NCBI GenBank assembly: GCA_964594045.1 | Contig: CAZQKR010000009.1 | Span: 1 to 64,000, forward strand | Direction: 5' to 3' | Source: UBA2365 sp964594045 | GTDB lineage: Bacteria; Bacteroidota; Bacteroidia; Chitinophagales; Saprospiraceae | DNA: 64,000 nt | Made by a program: the position numbers and the translations under genes | In this document: positions 1 to 8,999 of the stretch, in pieces | Layout of the letters: every line of letters starts with the position of its first letter | Position numbering within the stretch: position 1 is the stretch's first letter | The notes under the pieces: generated by a model | Database searches by the model: none | What the model was told of the DNA's origin: nothing | The model's input: the letters and a program-made list of their open reading frames with translations, nothing else

Positions 1-1412
1 GGGGAAGCGGGATGTGTTTCCAGCAGTGTCCCCTGCATATCCATCACCATGATCCTGCCTGAGCTATCTTCCGGTTTTTGTATGGTAATTAAGCCGGATG
101 ACGGGTTTGGAAAGATTTCGAGATCACGACGGTAAAATACAGGCTGACCGAAGACAGTAACGATCGTAGGATCACACTTTTCCGTATCATCCACACGGAA
201 ACGGGGAAAATTGGGCATAGATCCAAAGTAAGAAGATGTGGGCAACTTGATCCCGTTCTGTACAAATCCGCAGGATTTGCCCAAAGTGTTCGGGTTGTTG
301 ATCACATGATAGGCATTCGTACTGCTAGTAGGACACATATAGATCCGGCAATCGGGAGCCAGAGCCATCAGATAAAAAGTAGTATGAAAAGGATCTATCG
401 TTCCATCATACTCATCTATCAGTATAATTCCATTCTCCTGTATGTTGGACTTCCAGGTATCCACCTGGTGTAGTTCATATGTTGTAGCTGTATAAATAAA
501 TCTGCTACTGGCAGACCATTCCACTGAGCAGAATCTTATCTCTTCCGGATCCGGTTCCTGGTAGATCTTTATATGTCTGTGATTGCTGAATTTGCCGGTT
601 TGCCTGTTAAAGTCAAACAGATGCAGCTGATCATAATAATTGTACAAGGCATATTTCGAGCCATCAGGACTGAATCGGGCTGTACCGGATCCAGAAGAAA
701 AATCCCTTGTAAAATATTGGTTTGTTGGTTGATCCGGCATCCTGTGAATTCCTGATTCATTGATCAAAAAAACTATAAATGCATCATCCTCTTCCAGTGG
801 TTGAACCAGCCACCAGTCTTTACCATTCTTATGGCGGATAGCCGTGAGGTAATAAAATAAACAATTGGATTCTTTATACAATGGTTCGTTCTTCAGGATC
901 ACTTTACCATCTCCTTCGTTATGAGAAAGGTCGACCTTAGAAAAATACAAATGATGAGAATTATTAATTTCAAATCCGTTGAATATAAAGGTTTTATGGA
1001 TAATATAATATTCAATTTCGCTGCCCGGATCCTCCAGGATCAGGATGTCCTGTCCCCCGGGATATCCTCTATAAGTGTTTTCAAACCAAAAAAGATCCAC
1101 CCATTCATCATAATTGAGGCTGTCGCCGTTTTCCATCAATGTGGCATGACGTGTCATCACCTGGCTTCCATTGGAATAAAACAACAGATTTCCATCCTTG
1201 TCACAAATAGATGCATTTGCTGCATCCATCATTGTACCAATATTATGCAATACAGGAAGTGCCGGTTTTTCATTAAAATTGATCCAGTAACCCAGATCTG
1301 TTTCTGATGGAGATTTATCCTTCCCAAATATCCACAAATAATCTTGTTTGTTTTGGGCAGTGAGTATATGGCCGAACATTATCACTAAATTGAATACGAA
1401 AATGAATTTCAT
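1..1412 (-). CDS. Secreted protein with T9SS sorting domain (3' end cut by window edge)
   Basis: The reverse strand is open without a stop from the ATG at 1412 to base 1, giving about 470 residues. The N-terminus (MKFIFVFNLVIMFGHILTAQ) is a signal peptide. The body has propeller-like phrases such as ARFSPDGSKYALYNYYDQLH (WD40/PD40-like) and conserved cysteines (CDKDG, CPTSS, KSCGF). The part nearest the window edge reads EIFPNPSSGLITIQKPEDSS then IMVMDMQGTLLE, the start of a type IX secretion C-terminal domain, so only about 40 residues should be missing. The likely role is a surface-exposed or secreted protein of unknown substrate. No enzyme motif was seen. It lies 62 bp downstream of another T9SS cargo gene on the same strand. 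Confidence 0.85.
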   Translation of the reverse strand, partial: MKFIFVFNLVIMFGHILTAQNKQDYLWIFGKDKSPSETDLGYWINFNEKPALPVLHNIGTMMDAANASICDKDGNLLFYSNGSQVMTRHATLMENGDSLNYDEWVDLFWFENTYRGYPGGQDILILEDPGSEIEYYIIHKTFIFNGFEINNSHHLYFSKVDLSHNEGDGKVILKNEPLYKESNCLFYYLTAIRHKNGKDWWLVQPLEEDDAFIVFLINESGIHRMPDQPTNQYFTRDFSSGSGTARFSPDGSKYALYNYYDQLHLFDFNRQTGKFSNHRHIKIYQEPDPEEIRFCSVEWSASSRFIYTATTYELHQVDTWKSNIQENGIILIDEYDGTIDPFHTTFYLMALAPDCRIYMCPTSSTNAYHVINNPNTLGKSCGFVQNGIKLPTSSYFGSMPNFPRFRVDDTEKCDPTIVTVFGQPVFYRRDLEIFPNPSSGLITIQKPEDSSGRIMVMDMQGTLLETHPAS

Positions 1413-1430
1413 AAGGTAATAATTTTTCTT

Positions 1431-1464
1431 AAGAGGGAGAAAAATGTTTCTCCCTCTTTTTTTT
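1431..1464 (+). terminator. Perfect 12-bp hairpin with T8 tail, oriented to the plus strand
   Basis: AAGAGGGAGAAA (1431-1442), a 4-nt loop and TTTCTCCCTCTT (1447-1458) form a perfect stem followed by T8 at 1457-1464. This is an intrinsic terminator read on the plus strand, yet both neighbouring genes are on the minus strand. On the minus strand the hairpin has an A tract before it and no U tract after it, so there it would act only as an mRNA hairpin between the two genes. Confidence 0.7.
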
Positions 1465-1474
1465 CTTTTAAAAA

Positions 1475-4400
1475 TTATTTCGTTATCACTATCTTCCGGG
1501 TATTTGATCCATCCGCACTGCTGGCAGTCACATAATAAACACCACTTGCTGCTAAGGTAACGAATAAATGGTCGATTTCATGATTTTCTTTACTAAAAAT
1601 AGTTCTCCCTGCACTGTTTGTAATATGAACAGTTCCACTGAACAGACCGGAAAACCTGATTTCAATCTTTCCAGTACTGGGATTTGGTGAAATCTTAAAC
1701 TCTACCGGCATGTGCAAAGGAATAGCCCTGGGCGTCAACCATTCATCATCCATGCATCCGTCAAAATGGTCAAAATAGGTAGTACTTCCCTGCATATTGG
1801 CTATAGAACGTGCCAGGTGAACCACATCACCATATTCATCCGAGCAAAGCCTGCCTGCTGATTCTATTTCAGGATCTACAATGGAAGCAACCGGCATATA
1901 TTCCTGCAACAAAATATCTATATATGCCATCCATACTTTTTTCATCAGAATGACGTGATCATCAGTGCAATTGATTCGTATCAGATCAGCCTTGATGCGC
2001 TGCAGCTCAATCCGGTCATCTGTTTCCTCCTGTTCCAAACCAGTTCTCAAATCCGGCAATGTTGCATTCAGTTCTGTTAACAGATTCTCTTTTTCAGTTG
2101 GAGCTACAGCATTTTGGTAGGATTCCCGCTTGATCCTGAACTGCTCCATAGAGGATATCAGACCAATATTGCGCTGACTTATTTGATTGATCCTTGAAAC
2201 CCTGGATATCACATCAGCTATTTCCCTCAATCCGCAAATATCGATAAAATACGGATCCAGCTTGATACAATCGGGCAAGACAAAACCAGGCTTAGTACTT
2301 TGGTATCTCAATATGTGCAGAACCTTGAGGAAATACAATTTCCTGTTGCTGACATAAAGATTTTTCATCCGTTGGTAATGATCGCACAATTTGACCGGAT
2401 CATCATATATTGTAATACTTCCAGATGCGTTACAAGGCAGAAGATCATTTCCAGGTTCATGCTCAAACCAATTGAGTGCAGGATCCGGATGGGTTGGCAT
2501 ATGGTAGGTATTGTTTTCATTTACAATAAATCGTGATTGTAGTATTTCTATAGGGGTTAAATACGCTTTAGCCCAACCGCCATAAAATTTGTTCCCGTTA
2601 TGAATTTGATCACCAATGACGGATCTGAGCACCAGATCTTTGTCTCTGCAGGATACCATATGGTTTGCAGTCAGACTTTGGGATTCGGCATTGTGTAAAA
2701 AAACCATACCATATCCGGCATCATTAATATAATTACAATTATAATTCCCGCCAGTTGAATTTTGAGCAAGAATGCCATGTGAACTGTTCAAGCTGTAAGT
2801 CGTGTTTTCCTTTATAACATCAGCAACAGACCCAACTGTCCGAATGGCAGCAGTACCCTTATCATTTAGTGTTAAACCAGAAGTACTGATCGTATTATTC
2901 CATATGAAGTTATTATGATTATTATTTGATTCGATTCCATATCCGGCTTCAGAGGCAAAAATCAAATTTCTCTCAATTTTGCATCCAAATCCATTTATAA
3001 CAGTGACTCCGCCACTTTCAGGAGTAATACCGCCATCCACACTGATATCGGGGTTATCCCTTAAATTAAAATCAACACCAGATCCCCATACGCCATATCT
3101 CTTTGCCAATATGGAGTGATTTTGGTCAATATCAATAAAATTACCCTTCATCATTTTTATTCCGGAATTTCCAAAATCATTTGCAGTTCCTATTGTATTT
3201 CCTACAATAGTTAGATCTGTATTATCCCATAACTGGATTCCTATATTTGAATAGCCAAGCGTATTGTTTCGGATTGAGGAACCATGACCGCGGGTTAATA
3301 CAATCCCTTTATCACAATTGGCTGTTATACATTCATTTATATCAACCATTGTATTACTGACTCCGATACCTGTGTTTGCATTTGTAATATTTAGGCCCTT
3401 AATATCAAGGTATTGAGTGCAGTCTTTTATAAAAACACCGAAATCAGCGTTTTCTATAAAGTTTTCGGCCAGTTTGAGGTTATCAATTTTACCTTCAACA
3501 TAAAATCCGGTGTTGCCAATGTCGATTAAATGATTATTATTCAAATTCACATAAGATTTATTCTGTACTGTTATACCATTTTCAGAAAAATCTTCCAGAG
3601 TACAATTGATTAATGAAATAATGGAACGCGGCCCGGTGCCTCCCGGATCATTTTGAGTTATGATACCGTTTGTTCCTTTTCTCATTTTCACCCCGTTAAA
3701 ATACAAACTTGATCCATTTTCCACCCATATGTGATCCCATCTTTCATCACCGCATGGTTCTATAGTGCCTTCATGAAATTCAAAAGTACTGCCATTGACT
3801 ACTTTTATCCTGGCATTTTCTGTCATTTTAATCTTAAATCTTTTGTCTAAAAAAAGATTTTGATCAATGATAAATGTTCCGTTGATGAGTACATGAAACT
3901 CCTGTGGCGGCAAATATTTTCCTTCTGTTTCAATTTCGGCTTTTTTAGTTTCAAATACACTCGAATTCGCGTTATTGTTCAAAACAATAGATCTGTCCTG
4001 TGGATAAACTTGAATATCAAAATAACCGGTTAAATCAGGAACTCTTGGTGTTTGTTCCTGACTTTGAAATGAGAAAAATGCGATATCAAAATTACCTGGA
4101 TTTGGAGAAATATCAGTTACTATTTCGTCGTAATTGATTTCAAAATAGAATTCGTAAATTTCATTGGCTGCCAAATTAATATCAGGTAATGTACAAATTT
4201 TTACTCCAGTAGAAGGAATAGTAGTACAAGGGAGATTAAGAACATTTTGACTTAAACCTAATTCATCATAACGTTGAAATATTAATCTATTTTTTTTAAA
4301 TATACGTGCAGTATGATCGTTTTTTATAGTAAGTTTTGCATACTTCCATCCTTCACCACAAACTAGACCAATATCCAGATCAGTATCAACATTCCCAAGG

Positions 4401-5158
4401 ACGTCAGAGCATTCAACTGGATAAACAAAATTGGTTTGTTTTAGACAGGGTTTCTGTGCCAGATCGCTTTCCAATTGTTGTCTGAGACCAGTGCTTAAAA
4501 CTAAAATTGAATTTGCTGTATCAAAACCTCCCGTTGGACTTGCACACATAATTGGTATTTCATTATCTTGGAAGTATTGATCGCAATAAGATTGTAGTTC
4601 ATGCTGTAATCCTAAAGTATGTAACATTTCATGCGTAATAGTATATGCTTCAGAATAAAAAGATGAATATTTGACAACAATAGCAAAATTTCTGATTCCT
4701 CCATCATAAGGGAAATAATCAGTATTGTTGCTAACACAGACATTTGCCCCTGTAGATTCACCCAAAACAGCATTATCCGTTAAAATACTGCCTGTAAGAT
4801 GAAGAACCATATCTCTTTTATAACACAAATTATCTCCATATGCCCATTTCGAAGAAATTCTACTGGTCGTCACTCCCTGACCAGATAAATCACCCATATC
4901 TCCAAAGTATTCAATTCTGACAGGATGGATATAGATATCAAAATCTGAGTCGCTCCAAATGTCAATTTTATTATTAATATGTGCGATTAAATCTCTAATT
5001 CTATTCTCTACATCTTGATTTGTTCCTCCAACTTTATCTGCATAGGACTTATCATATGATATTGCCAATTCAATTATGTTAAAGTTATTTCCCTTCGAGC
5101 GTTGAGAAAATAAAAGTATAAATGAAATTATTACCAAGCACAAAATTTTGAATCTCAT
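1475..5158 (-). CDS. Secreted metzincin-like protease with parallel beta-helix and T9SS sorting domain
   Basis: 1227 residues. A signal peptide covers residues 1-23. The N-terminal domain carries the complete metzincin zinc motif HEMLHTLGLQH (H176, E177, H180, H186) with a candidate Met-turn IPIMCAS (M204), so it is probably an active zinc endopeptidase. After a linker, roughly residues 400-900 are a run of NosD/right-handed beta-helix repeats rich in N-N and G-I-x-V motifs (for example NGIITQNDPGG, NTGIGVSNT), usual for carbohydrate or surface binding. A helical stretch follows, then a C-terminal T9SS domain starting at FKISPNPSTGKIEI and ending KIVITK. Start chosen at ATG 5158 directly before the hydrophobic leader. 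The substrate is unknown. The fold assignments are inference from motifs. Confidence 0.85.
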   Translation of the reverse strand: MRFKILCLVIISFILLFSQRSKGNNFNIIELAISYDKSYADKVGGTNQDVENRIRDLIAHINNKIDIWSDSDFDIYIHPVRIEYFGDMGDLSGQGVTTSRISSKWAYGDNLCYKRDMVLHLTGSILTDNAVLGESTGANVCVSNNTDYFPYDGGIRNFAIVVKYSSFYSEAYTITHEMLHTLGLQHELQSYCDQYFQDNEIPIMCASPTGGFDTANSILVLSTGLRQQLESDLAQKPCLKQTNFVYPVECSDVLGNVDTDLDIGLVCGEGWKYAKLTIKNDHTARIFKKNRLIFQRYDELGLSQNVLNLPCTTIPSTGVKICTLPDINLAANEIYEFYFEINYDEIVTDISPNPGNFDIAFFSFQSQEQTPRVPDLTGYFDIQVYPQDRSIVLNNNANSSVFETKKAEIETEGKYLPPQEFHVLINGTFIIDQNLFLDKRFKIKMTENARIKVVNGSTFEFHEGTIEPCGDERWDHIWVENGSSLYFNGVKMRKGTNGIITQNDPGGTGPRSIISLINCTLEDFSENGITVQNKSYVNLNNNHLIDIGNTGFYVEGKIDNLKLAENFIENADFGVFIKDCTQYLDIKGLNITNANTGIGVSNTMVDINECITANCDKGIVLTRGHGSSIRNNTLGYSNIGIQLWDNTDLTIVGNTIGTANDFGNSGIKMMKGNFIDIDQNHSILAKRYGVWGSGVDFNLRDNPDISVDGGITPESGGVTVINGFGCKIERNLIFASEAGYGIESNNNHNNFIWNNTISTSGLTLNDKGTAAIRTVGSVADVIKENTTYSLNSSHGILAQNSTGGNYNCNYINDAGYGMVFLHNAESQSLTANHMVSCRDKDLVLRSVIGDQIHNGNKFYGGWAKAYLTPIEILQSRFIVNENNTYHMPTHPDPALNWFEHEPGNDLLPCNASGSITIYDDPVKLCDHYQRMKNLYVSNRKLYFLKVLHILRYQSTKPGFVLPDCIKLDPYFIDICGLREIADVISRVSRINQISQRNIGLISSMEQFRIKRESYQNAVAPTEKENLLTELNATLPDLRTGLEQEETDDRIELQRIKADLIRINCTDDHVILMKKVWMAYIDILLQEYMPVASIVDPEIESAGRLCSDEYGDVVHLARSIANMQGSTTYFDHFDGCMDDEWLTPRAIPLHMPVEFKISPNPSTGKIEIRFSGLFSGTVHITNSAGRTIFSKENHEIDHLFVTLAASGVYYVTASSADGSNTRKIVITK

Positions 5159-5674
5159 AATAAAATAATTAAAGTTTAATAGCCAAGTCTATGGCTATAT
5201 CAATAAAATATTATATCACAATTTTTTCTCTAAGGACAGAAACAAAAGGGTAAAACTGCCCGGCTCAGGGACGAACTTTCAACTCAAAAGCCACTTTGGA
5301 TTGCACATAGGTCTGGATTTAACAAGGTGATAAAATTATACTTTCCAGATTCTTCAGAACCATTATTCTGTTGAATTACAAGGAAATATCACCTTAGTAA
5401 AATCAATAATCATGCCAAAAACATTATTATACATTTAAATTATATATATATATATACTTATTACTGTCATTTATACATTAATATTAATTATATATGATAT
5501 AAAACAATGTTTTACTGGTCTCCTCCGGCAAGAAAAACTGTAAAAACCCGATGGCAAGCTCCCTTTCTGCCATCATGGCCTTGAAAAATTTGTCGTGTGG
5601 ATTATATATGTGCTGGTTCATATTGTAAGGTAATGGGTGATAAAATGTAAAGATAATCACTTTGTTAAGACAAT
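5159..5674. other. Intergenic region without a gene
   Basis: About 520 bp between the start of the protease gene and the terminator of the lysine operon. It is AT-rich, with a short (TA)n run near 5440-5458. A weak 7-bp stem (GATGGCA/TGCCATC, near 5550-5575) has no T tract. I found no open frame with coding character and no clear TAnnTTTG promoter for the minus-strand gene starting at 5158. Confidence 0.6.
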
Positions 5675-5712
5675 AAAAAAATTGCTGAACTTATTGTTGT
5701 CAAGTTCAGCAA
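5675..5712 (-). terminator. Intrinsic terminator of the lysine fermentation operon
   Basis: Perfect 11-bp inverted repeat TTGCTGAACTT (5682-5692) and AAGTTCAGCAA (5702-5712) with a 9-nt loop, preceded on the plus strand by A7 (5675-5681). Read on the minus strand this is a stem followed by U7, about 105 bp past the atoA stop codon. Confidence 0.9.
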
Positions 5713-5816
5713 TATATCGTTGATAATTCATGAGTCGGGAATGACATAAGCCAATCTTTCTCTAAAAAAACCGTGTGTCTGTTAAAAGGTATTTTGTTAT
5801 CCCTTAGAAAATTTCA

Positions 5817-6497
5817 TCAATTCACCTGACTCTGTTTCATGCCACACAGCGATTCACTGATGATCAGGGTGGCTTCAGTTTGAGCCTGAACTTCCTCTAC
5901 CGTGAATACAGGATTGATCTCTTTCAGCACTATGCCTTCCGGTGTGATTTCCATTACACCCATCTCGGTGACGATCAGGTCTACAACGCCCTTGGCCGTC
6001 AAAGGCAACTGACATTTCTTCAGGATCTTTTTGGAGGCGCCGGAAGTATGTTCCATGGCGATCACCACACGCTTTGCACCAACCAACAGGTCCATTGCGC
6101 CGCCCATACCCATAACCAGCTTTCCCGGAATTTTCCAGTTGGCCAGATCTCCGTTTTCATCTACCTGCATGGCGCCCAAAACCGTCACATCTACATGGCC
6201 TCCACGGGTGATCAGAAAGGAAGTGGATGTATCGAAAGTACAAGCGCCAGGTAATGCAGTGGTATACCTTCCTCCCGCATCCTGATAATCAATGTCTTCC
6301 ATACCAAGCGCAGCGTTTGGTCCCATTCCGATAATACCATTCTCACTGTGCACGATCAAATGTACATCTTTAGGCACATAATTGGGTACATGAGTCGGAA
6401 TACCGATCCCCAGGTTGACCACATCTCCATCGTGAAATTCAAGCGCTATCCTCCGAGCTATTGTCTCTCTGACCTGATTTTTATCCAGCTGAACCAT
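5817..6497 (-). CDS. atoA: CoA-transferase subunit B (acetoacetate/butyrate type)
   Basis: 226 residues. Beta subunit of a class I 3-oxoacid CoA-transferase. With AtoD it moves CoA between acyl-CoA (butyryl-CoA in the lysine pathway) and acetoacetate. The family motif SENGIIGMGP places the catalytic glutamate at E52; NLGIGIPT and the PGKLVMGMGGAMDL stretch are also typical. The open frame extends to 6569, but family members start like MVQLDKNQVRETIARR, so ATG 6497 was chosen. It is the last gene of the operon, 141 bp after kamE, while its partner atoD is the first gene about 9.6 kb upstream. The intrinsic terminator at 5675-5712 follows. Confidence 0.92.
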   Translation of the reverse strand: MVQLDKNQVRETIARRIALEFHDGDVVNLGIGIPTHVPNYVPKDVHLIVHSENGIIGMGPNAALGMEDIDYQDAGGRYTTALPGACTFDTSTSFLITRGGHVDVTVLGAMQVDENGDLANWKIPGKLVMGMGGAMDLLVGAKRVVIAMEHTSGASKKILKKCQLPLTAKGVVDLIVTEMGVMEITPEGIVLKEINPVFTVEEVQAQTEATLIISESLCGMKQSQVN

Positions 6498-6546
6498 ATT
6501 TATTTTTTTAGATTTTATTTTTTTGATAATCAAGTAGTTTAGTCTG

Positions 6547-6626
6547 TAGCTATTTAGCTTTTTAGTCATTTAGCTTTTTAATTATTACAAAATCAAAGTA
6601 TATAAACCTAAAAGTCTAAATAGCTA
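6547..6626. repeat. Inverted repeat in the kamE-atoA gap
   Basis: TAGCTATTTAG (6547-6557) and CTAAATAGCTA (6616-6626) are perfect 11-bp arms. Between and beside them the word TTTAGCTTTT recurs several times in both orientations. It lies in the 141-bp gap before the last gene of the operon. It could be an mRNA processing or stability hairpin separating atoA from kamE; that role is inference. Confidence 0.5.
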
Positions 6627-6638
6627 AAAGCTAAATTC

Positions 6639-7439
6639 CTATTTACCTGAATAATTATTCAACCTGTTGTGCATTTCCTGCGCTATATAAGATGCCACAT
6701 GATTGGCATAGGAATTCATGGTAAATCCGGCATCATAACCCAGTTCTTTTGCCAGCTCATGAGACAACCTCGGCCCGCCGCAAATGAGCAATACTTTGTT
6801 TCTGATCCCTTCAGCTTCCAGCATTTCCACTAATTCTGTGAGATTCTGAATATGCACATCCTTTTGTGTGACCGTTTGTGAAACGAGCAATACATCGGCA
6901 TTCAATTCAATCGCTTTTGCAATAAAATCCTCATTCAACACCTGACTCCCCAAATTAGACGCCTCAAACATCTCATACCTTTCCAGTCCGTAATGCCCGG
7001 CATAACCCTTCATATTCATGATCGCATCTATCCCAACCGTATGCGCATCCGTTCCGGTACTGGCACCGATGACACGTATCTTTCTGCCGATATGCTCCTT
7101 TATAAAGGCATCTACCTCATGCATATCCCATACTGTACTTTCCACCTTTGGCACATGGATCCCGGTAAAATCTACTTCATGCCGGCAGGAACCATACCCG
7201 TTAAAAAAGGTAAAACCATCCGTAAGTTGGTAATAATAAACAATTTGCGGATTGTCCAGACCCATTTTCCTCATCAGTATTTTGGCAGCTTCAATGGCTT
7301 CATCATTGCAGGAAACTGGTAAAGTAAAGCTGATCTGTACCTTTCCGTCATTCATGGTATCTCCATAGGGCTTGACCTTTTTGAGATCCAGGTTTTTGTC
7401 AAAATCCTGCTTTTCCGTAGAATATAATCCGCTGCTCAT
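6639..7439 (-). CDS. kamE: Lysine 5,6-aminomutase beta subunit (cobalamin/PLP)
   Basis: 266 residues, the usual length. With KamD it forms the adenosylcobalamin- and PLP-dependent mutase that converts beta-L-lysine to 3,5-diaminohexanoate. The B12 motif D-x-H-x-x-G is seen as DAHTVG, putting the cobalt-ligand histidine at H133. The lysine in NMKGYAGHYG is K144, the residue known to form the Schiff base with PLP in the Clostridium enzyme. A Rossmann-like C-terminal part (VLLICGGPRLSHELAKELGY) completes the cobalamin domain. The start codon overlaps the kamD stop (ATGA), indicating translational coupling of the two subunits. Confidence 0.96.
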   Translation of the reverse strand: MSSGLYSTEKQDFDKNLDLKKVKPYGDTMNDGKVQISFTLPVSCNDEAIEAAKILMRKMGLDNPQIVYYYQLTDGFTFFNGYGSCRHEVDFTGIHVPKVESTVWDMHEVDAFIKEHIGRKIRVIGASTGTDAHTVGIDAIMNMKGYAGHYGLERYEMFEASNLGSQVLNEDFIAKAIELNADVLLVSQTVTQKDVHIQNLTELVEMLEAEGIRNKVLLICGGPRLSHELAKELGYDAGFTMNSYANHVASYIAQEMHNRLNNYSGK

Positions 7440-8995
7440 AATTCATTTTTATTGATCATCATCGAAATAAATGGGTTGAAGTAATGCGTTCCCTTTTTCA
7501 TAACCCCGGAAAGTCCTTTTCCACCTGTTTTACTTCTTTTGACATTGGCAAATATGCCTTTTTCCAATGCATTGAACAAACCTTCTTTTTCAATATCGCT
7601 CAATAAAGTCATGGCATTGTCCAAAACCTGCTGAGCCCTTCTCTGGATCATCCCGTCCTTTTTAAATTCCACCTCATCACCAATATCCTGCATATTGTTG
7701 AAAATATATTTGGCATTTTCAATGGCAAGATACCTGTCTGACATAAACGGGGTGTGCACCGCTTCAGTGATCATTCCCAGCAACTGTATCCCCTGCCCTG
7801 TCCAGATAGCGATTTCGTTGAAAAGTGCGTTCTGGATCTGGCCTTTGAAAATATTCCCGGTCATGAATTTGGTCGGTGGCATATATTTCAAAGGTGCATT
7901 CGGAAAGATCTCTCTGGCCATCTGCGCCTGGGAAAGTTCCAGCAAAAATCCGTTTTTCAGGGATGGATCCATTTCAAAAGCATGACCTAGTCCCATTTGT
8001 TCCTCAGGTATTCCTGCGATCAATGCCAGTTGCTCATTGATCAGTTGAGATGCCAGCACTGTATGCGCTTCTTCAAATGCATCAGCTGTAGTCAGATAAT
8101 TGTCTTCGCCGGTATTGATGATCACGCCGGCAAAACCGTTGATAACCCTGGAAAAATATTGATCTACAAGCGTGCGCTGCATGTTGATATCCCTGAACAA
8201 AATCCCGTACAAGGCATCATTAAGCATCACATCAAGCCCTTCCAAAGCGCCCATAACAGCAATTTCAGGCATACATAGGCCTGAACAGTAATTGCACAGC
8301 CTGATGTACCTTCCAACTTCCTCACCCACTTCATTCAATGCGGTCCGCATGATCCGGAAATTCTCCTGTGTGGCATACGTTCCGCCGAATCCTTCAGTTG
8401 TTGCGCCAAAAGGCACATAATCCAGCAAACTTTGCCCGGTCGTCCTGATCACGGCAATGATATCCGCACCTTGCCTGGCTGCTGCCTGAGCCTGCACGAC
8501 ATCCTCGTAGATGTTTCCGGTTGCCACGATCACATAGATGTACGGTTTTTTACCTTCTCCCAGGGTAGCGATGTAATGTTCCCTGCGTTGCCGGTTGGCC
8601 TGAATTTTTTGTAAGGCACTAAGCAAATAAGGATTTACAGCCTGATGGATCTCCTCATCAGGATGCATTGTCAATCTTGTGATATCCACTTGACCATCAG
8701 CAAGTTGCTCTGCGATTTCTATCGGACTTTTTCCCGTTTCTATCATCGCATTCCCAATATAATAGAGCGCACCCTGATCAAGAACACCATTTTCCTTCAG
8801 AAAATCCGTTACCACGTTGGGTAGCGGTACATCGTTTTTGTCCACCCCGTCAATGCCCAGCAACCTGCAAAGTGTACGCTCCACTGCGATGGTAGTGAAC
8901 CCTTCCAAAAATGACTGCACATCACCTGCTATCCTGGAGGCGGTTGCCCTGGCTGACTCAACACGTTCAAAATCAAGACCTAATTTACTTTTCAT
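7436..8995 (-). CDS. kamD: Lysine 5,6-aminomutase alpha subunit
   Basis: 519 residues. Catalytic TIM-barrel subunit of the B12-dependent lysine 5,6-aminomutase, partner of KamE. Recognisable family stretches include KLGLDFERVESARATASRIA at the N-terminus, VERTLCRLLGIDGVD, and a central barrel with VRTTGQSLLDYVPFG and RYIRLCNYCSGLCMPEIAV. The open frame extends upstream to 9106 inside kamC. ATG 8995 was chosen because homologues begin M-x-S-K-L-x-L-D; ATG 9010 is the only close alternative and would overlap kamC by 11 nt. The downstream kamE start overlaps its stop codon. Confidence 0.95.
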   Translation of the reverse strand: MKSKLGLDFERVESARATASRIAGDVQSFLEGFTTIAVERTLCRLLGIDGVDKNDVPLPNVVTDFLKENGVLDQGALYYIGNAMIETGKSPIEIAEQLADGQVDITRLTMHPDEEIHQAVNPYLLSALQKIQANRQRREHYIATLGEGKKPYIYVIVATGNIYEDVVQAQAAARQGADIIAVIRTTGQSLLDYVPFGATTEGFGGTYATQENFRIMRTALNEVGEEVGRYIRLCNYCSGLCMPEIAVMGALEGLDVMLNDALYGILFRDINMQRTLVDQYFSRVINGFAGVIINTGEDNYLTTADAFEEAHTVLASQLINEQLALIAGIPEEQMGLGHAFEMDPSLKNGFLLELSQAQMAREIFPNAPLKYMPPTKFMTGNIFKGQIQNALFNEIAIWTGQGIQLLGMITEAVHTPFMSDRYLAIENAKYIFNNMQDIGDEVEFKKDGMIQRRAQQVLDNAMTLLSDIEKEGLFNALEKGIFANVKRSKTGGKGLSGVMKKGTHYFNPFISMMINKNEL

Positions 8996-8999
8996 AACG

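Noticed and set aside
569..1307. Short frames on both strands in the first 1.3 kb
   Set aside because: They are shadows of the long reverse-strand frame 1-1412, which is open to the window edge and has a signal peptide and T9SS domain.
5440..5458. (TA)n run as a regulatory or phase-variable site
   Set aside because: It is far from any start codon, not within a promoter match, and expected by chance in such AT-rich intergenic DNA.
7018..8614. Plus-strand frames opposite the kam genes
   Set aside because: They lie antisense to well-identified enzymes and have no family features.
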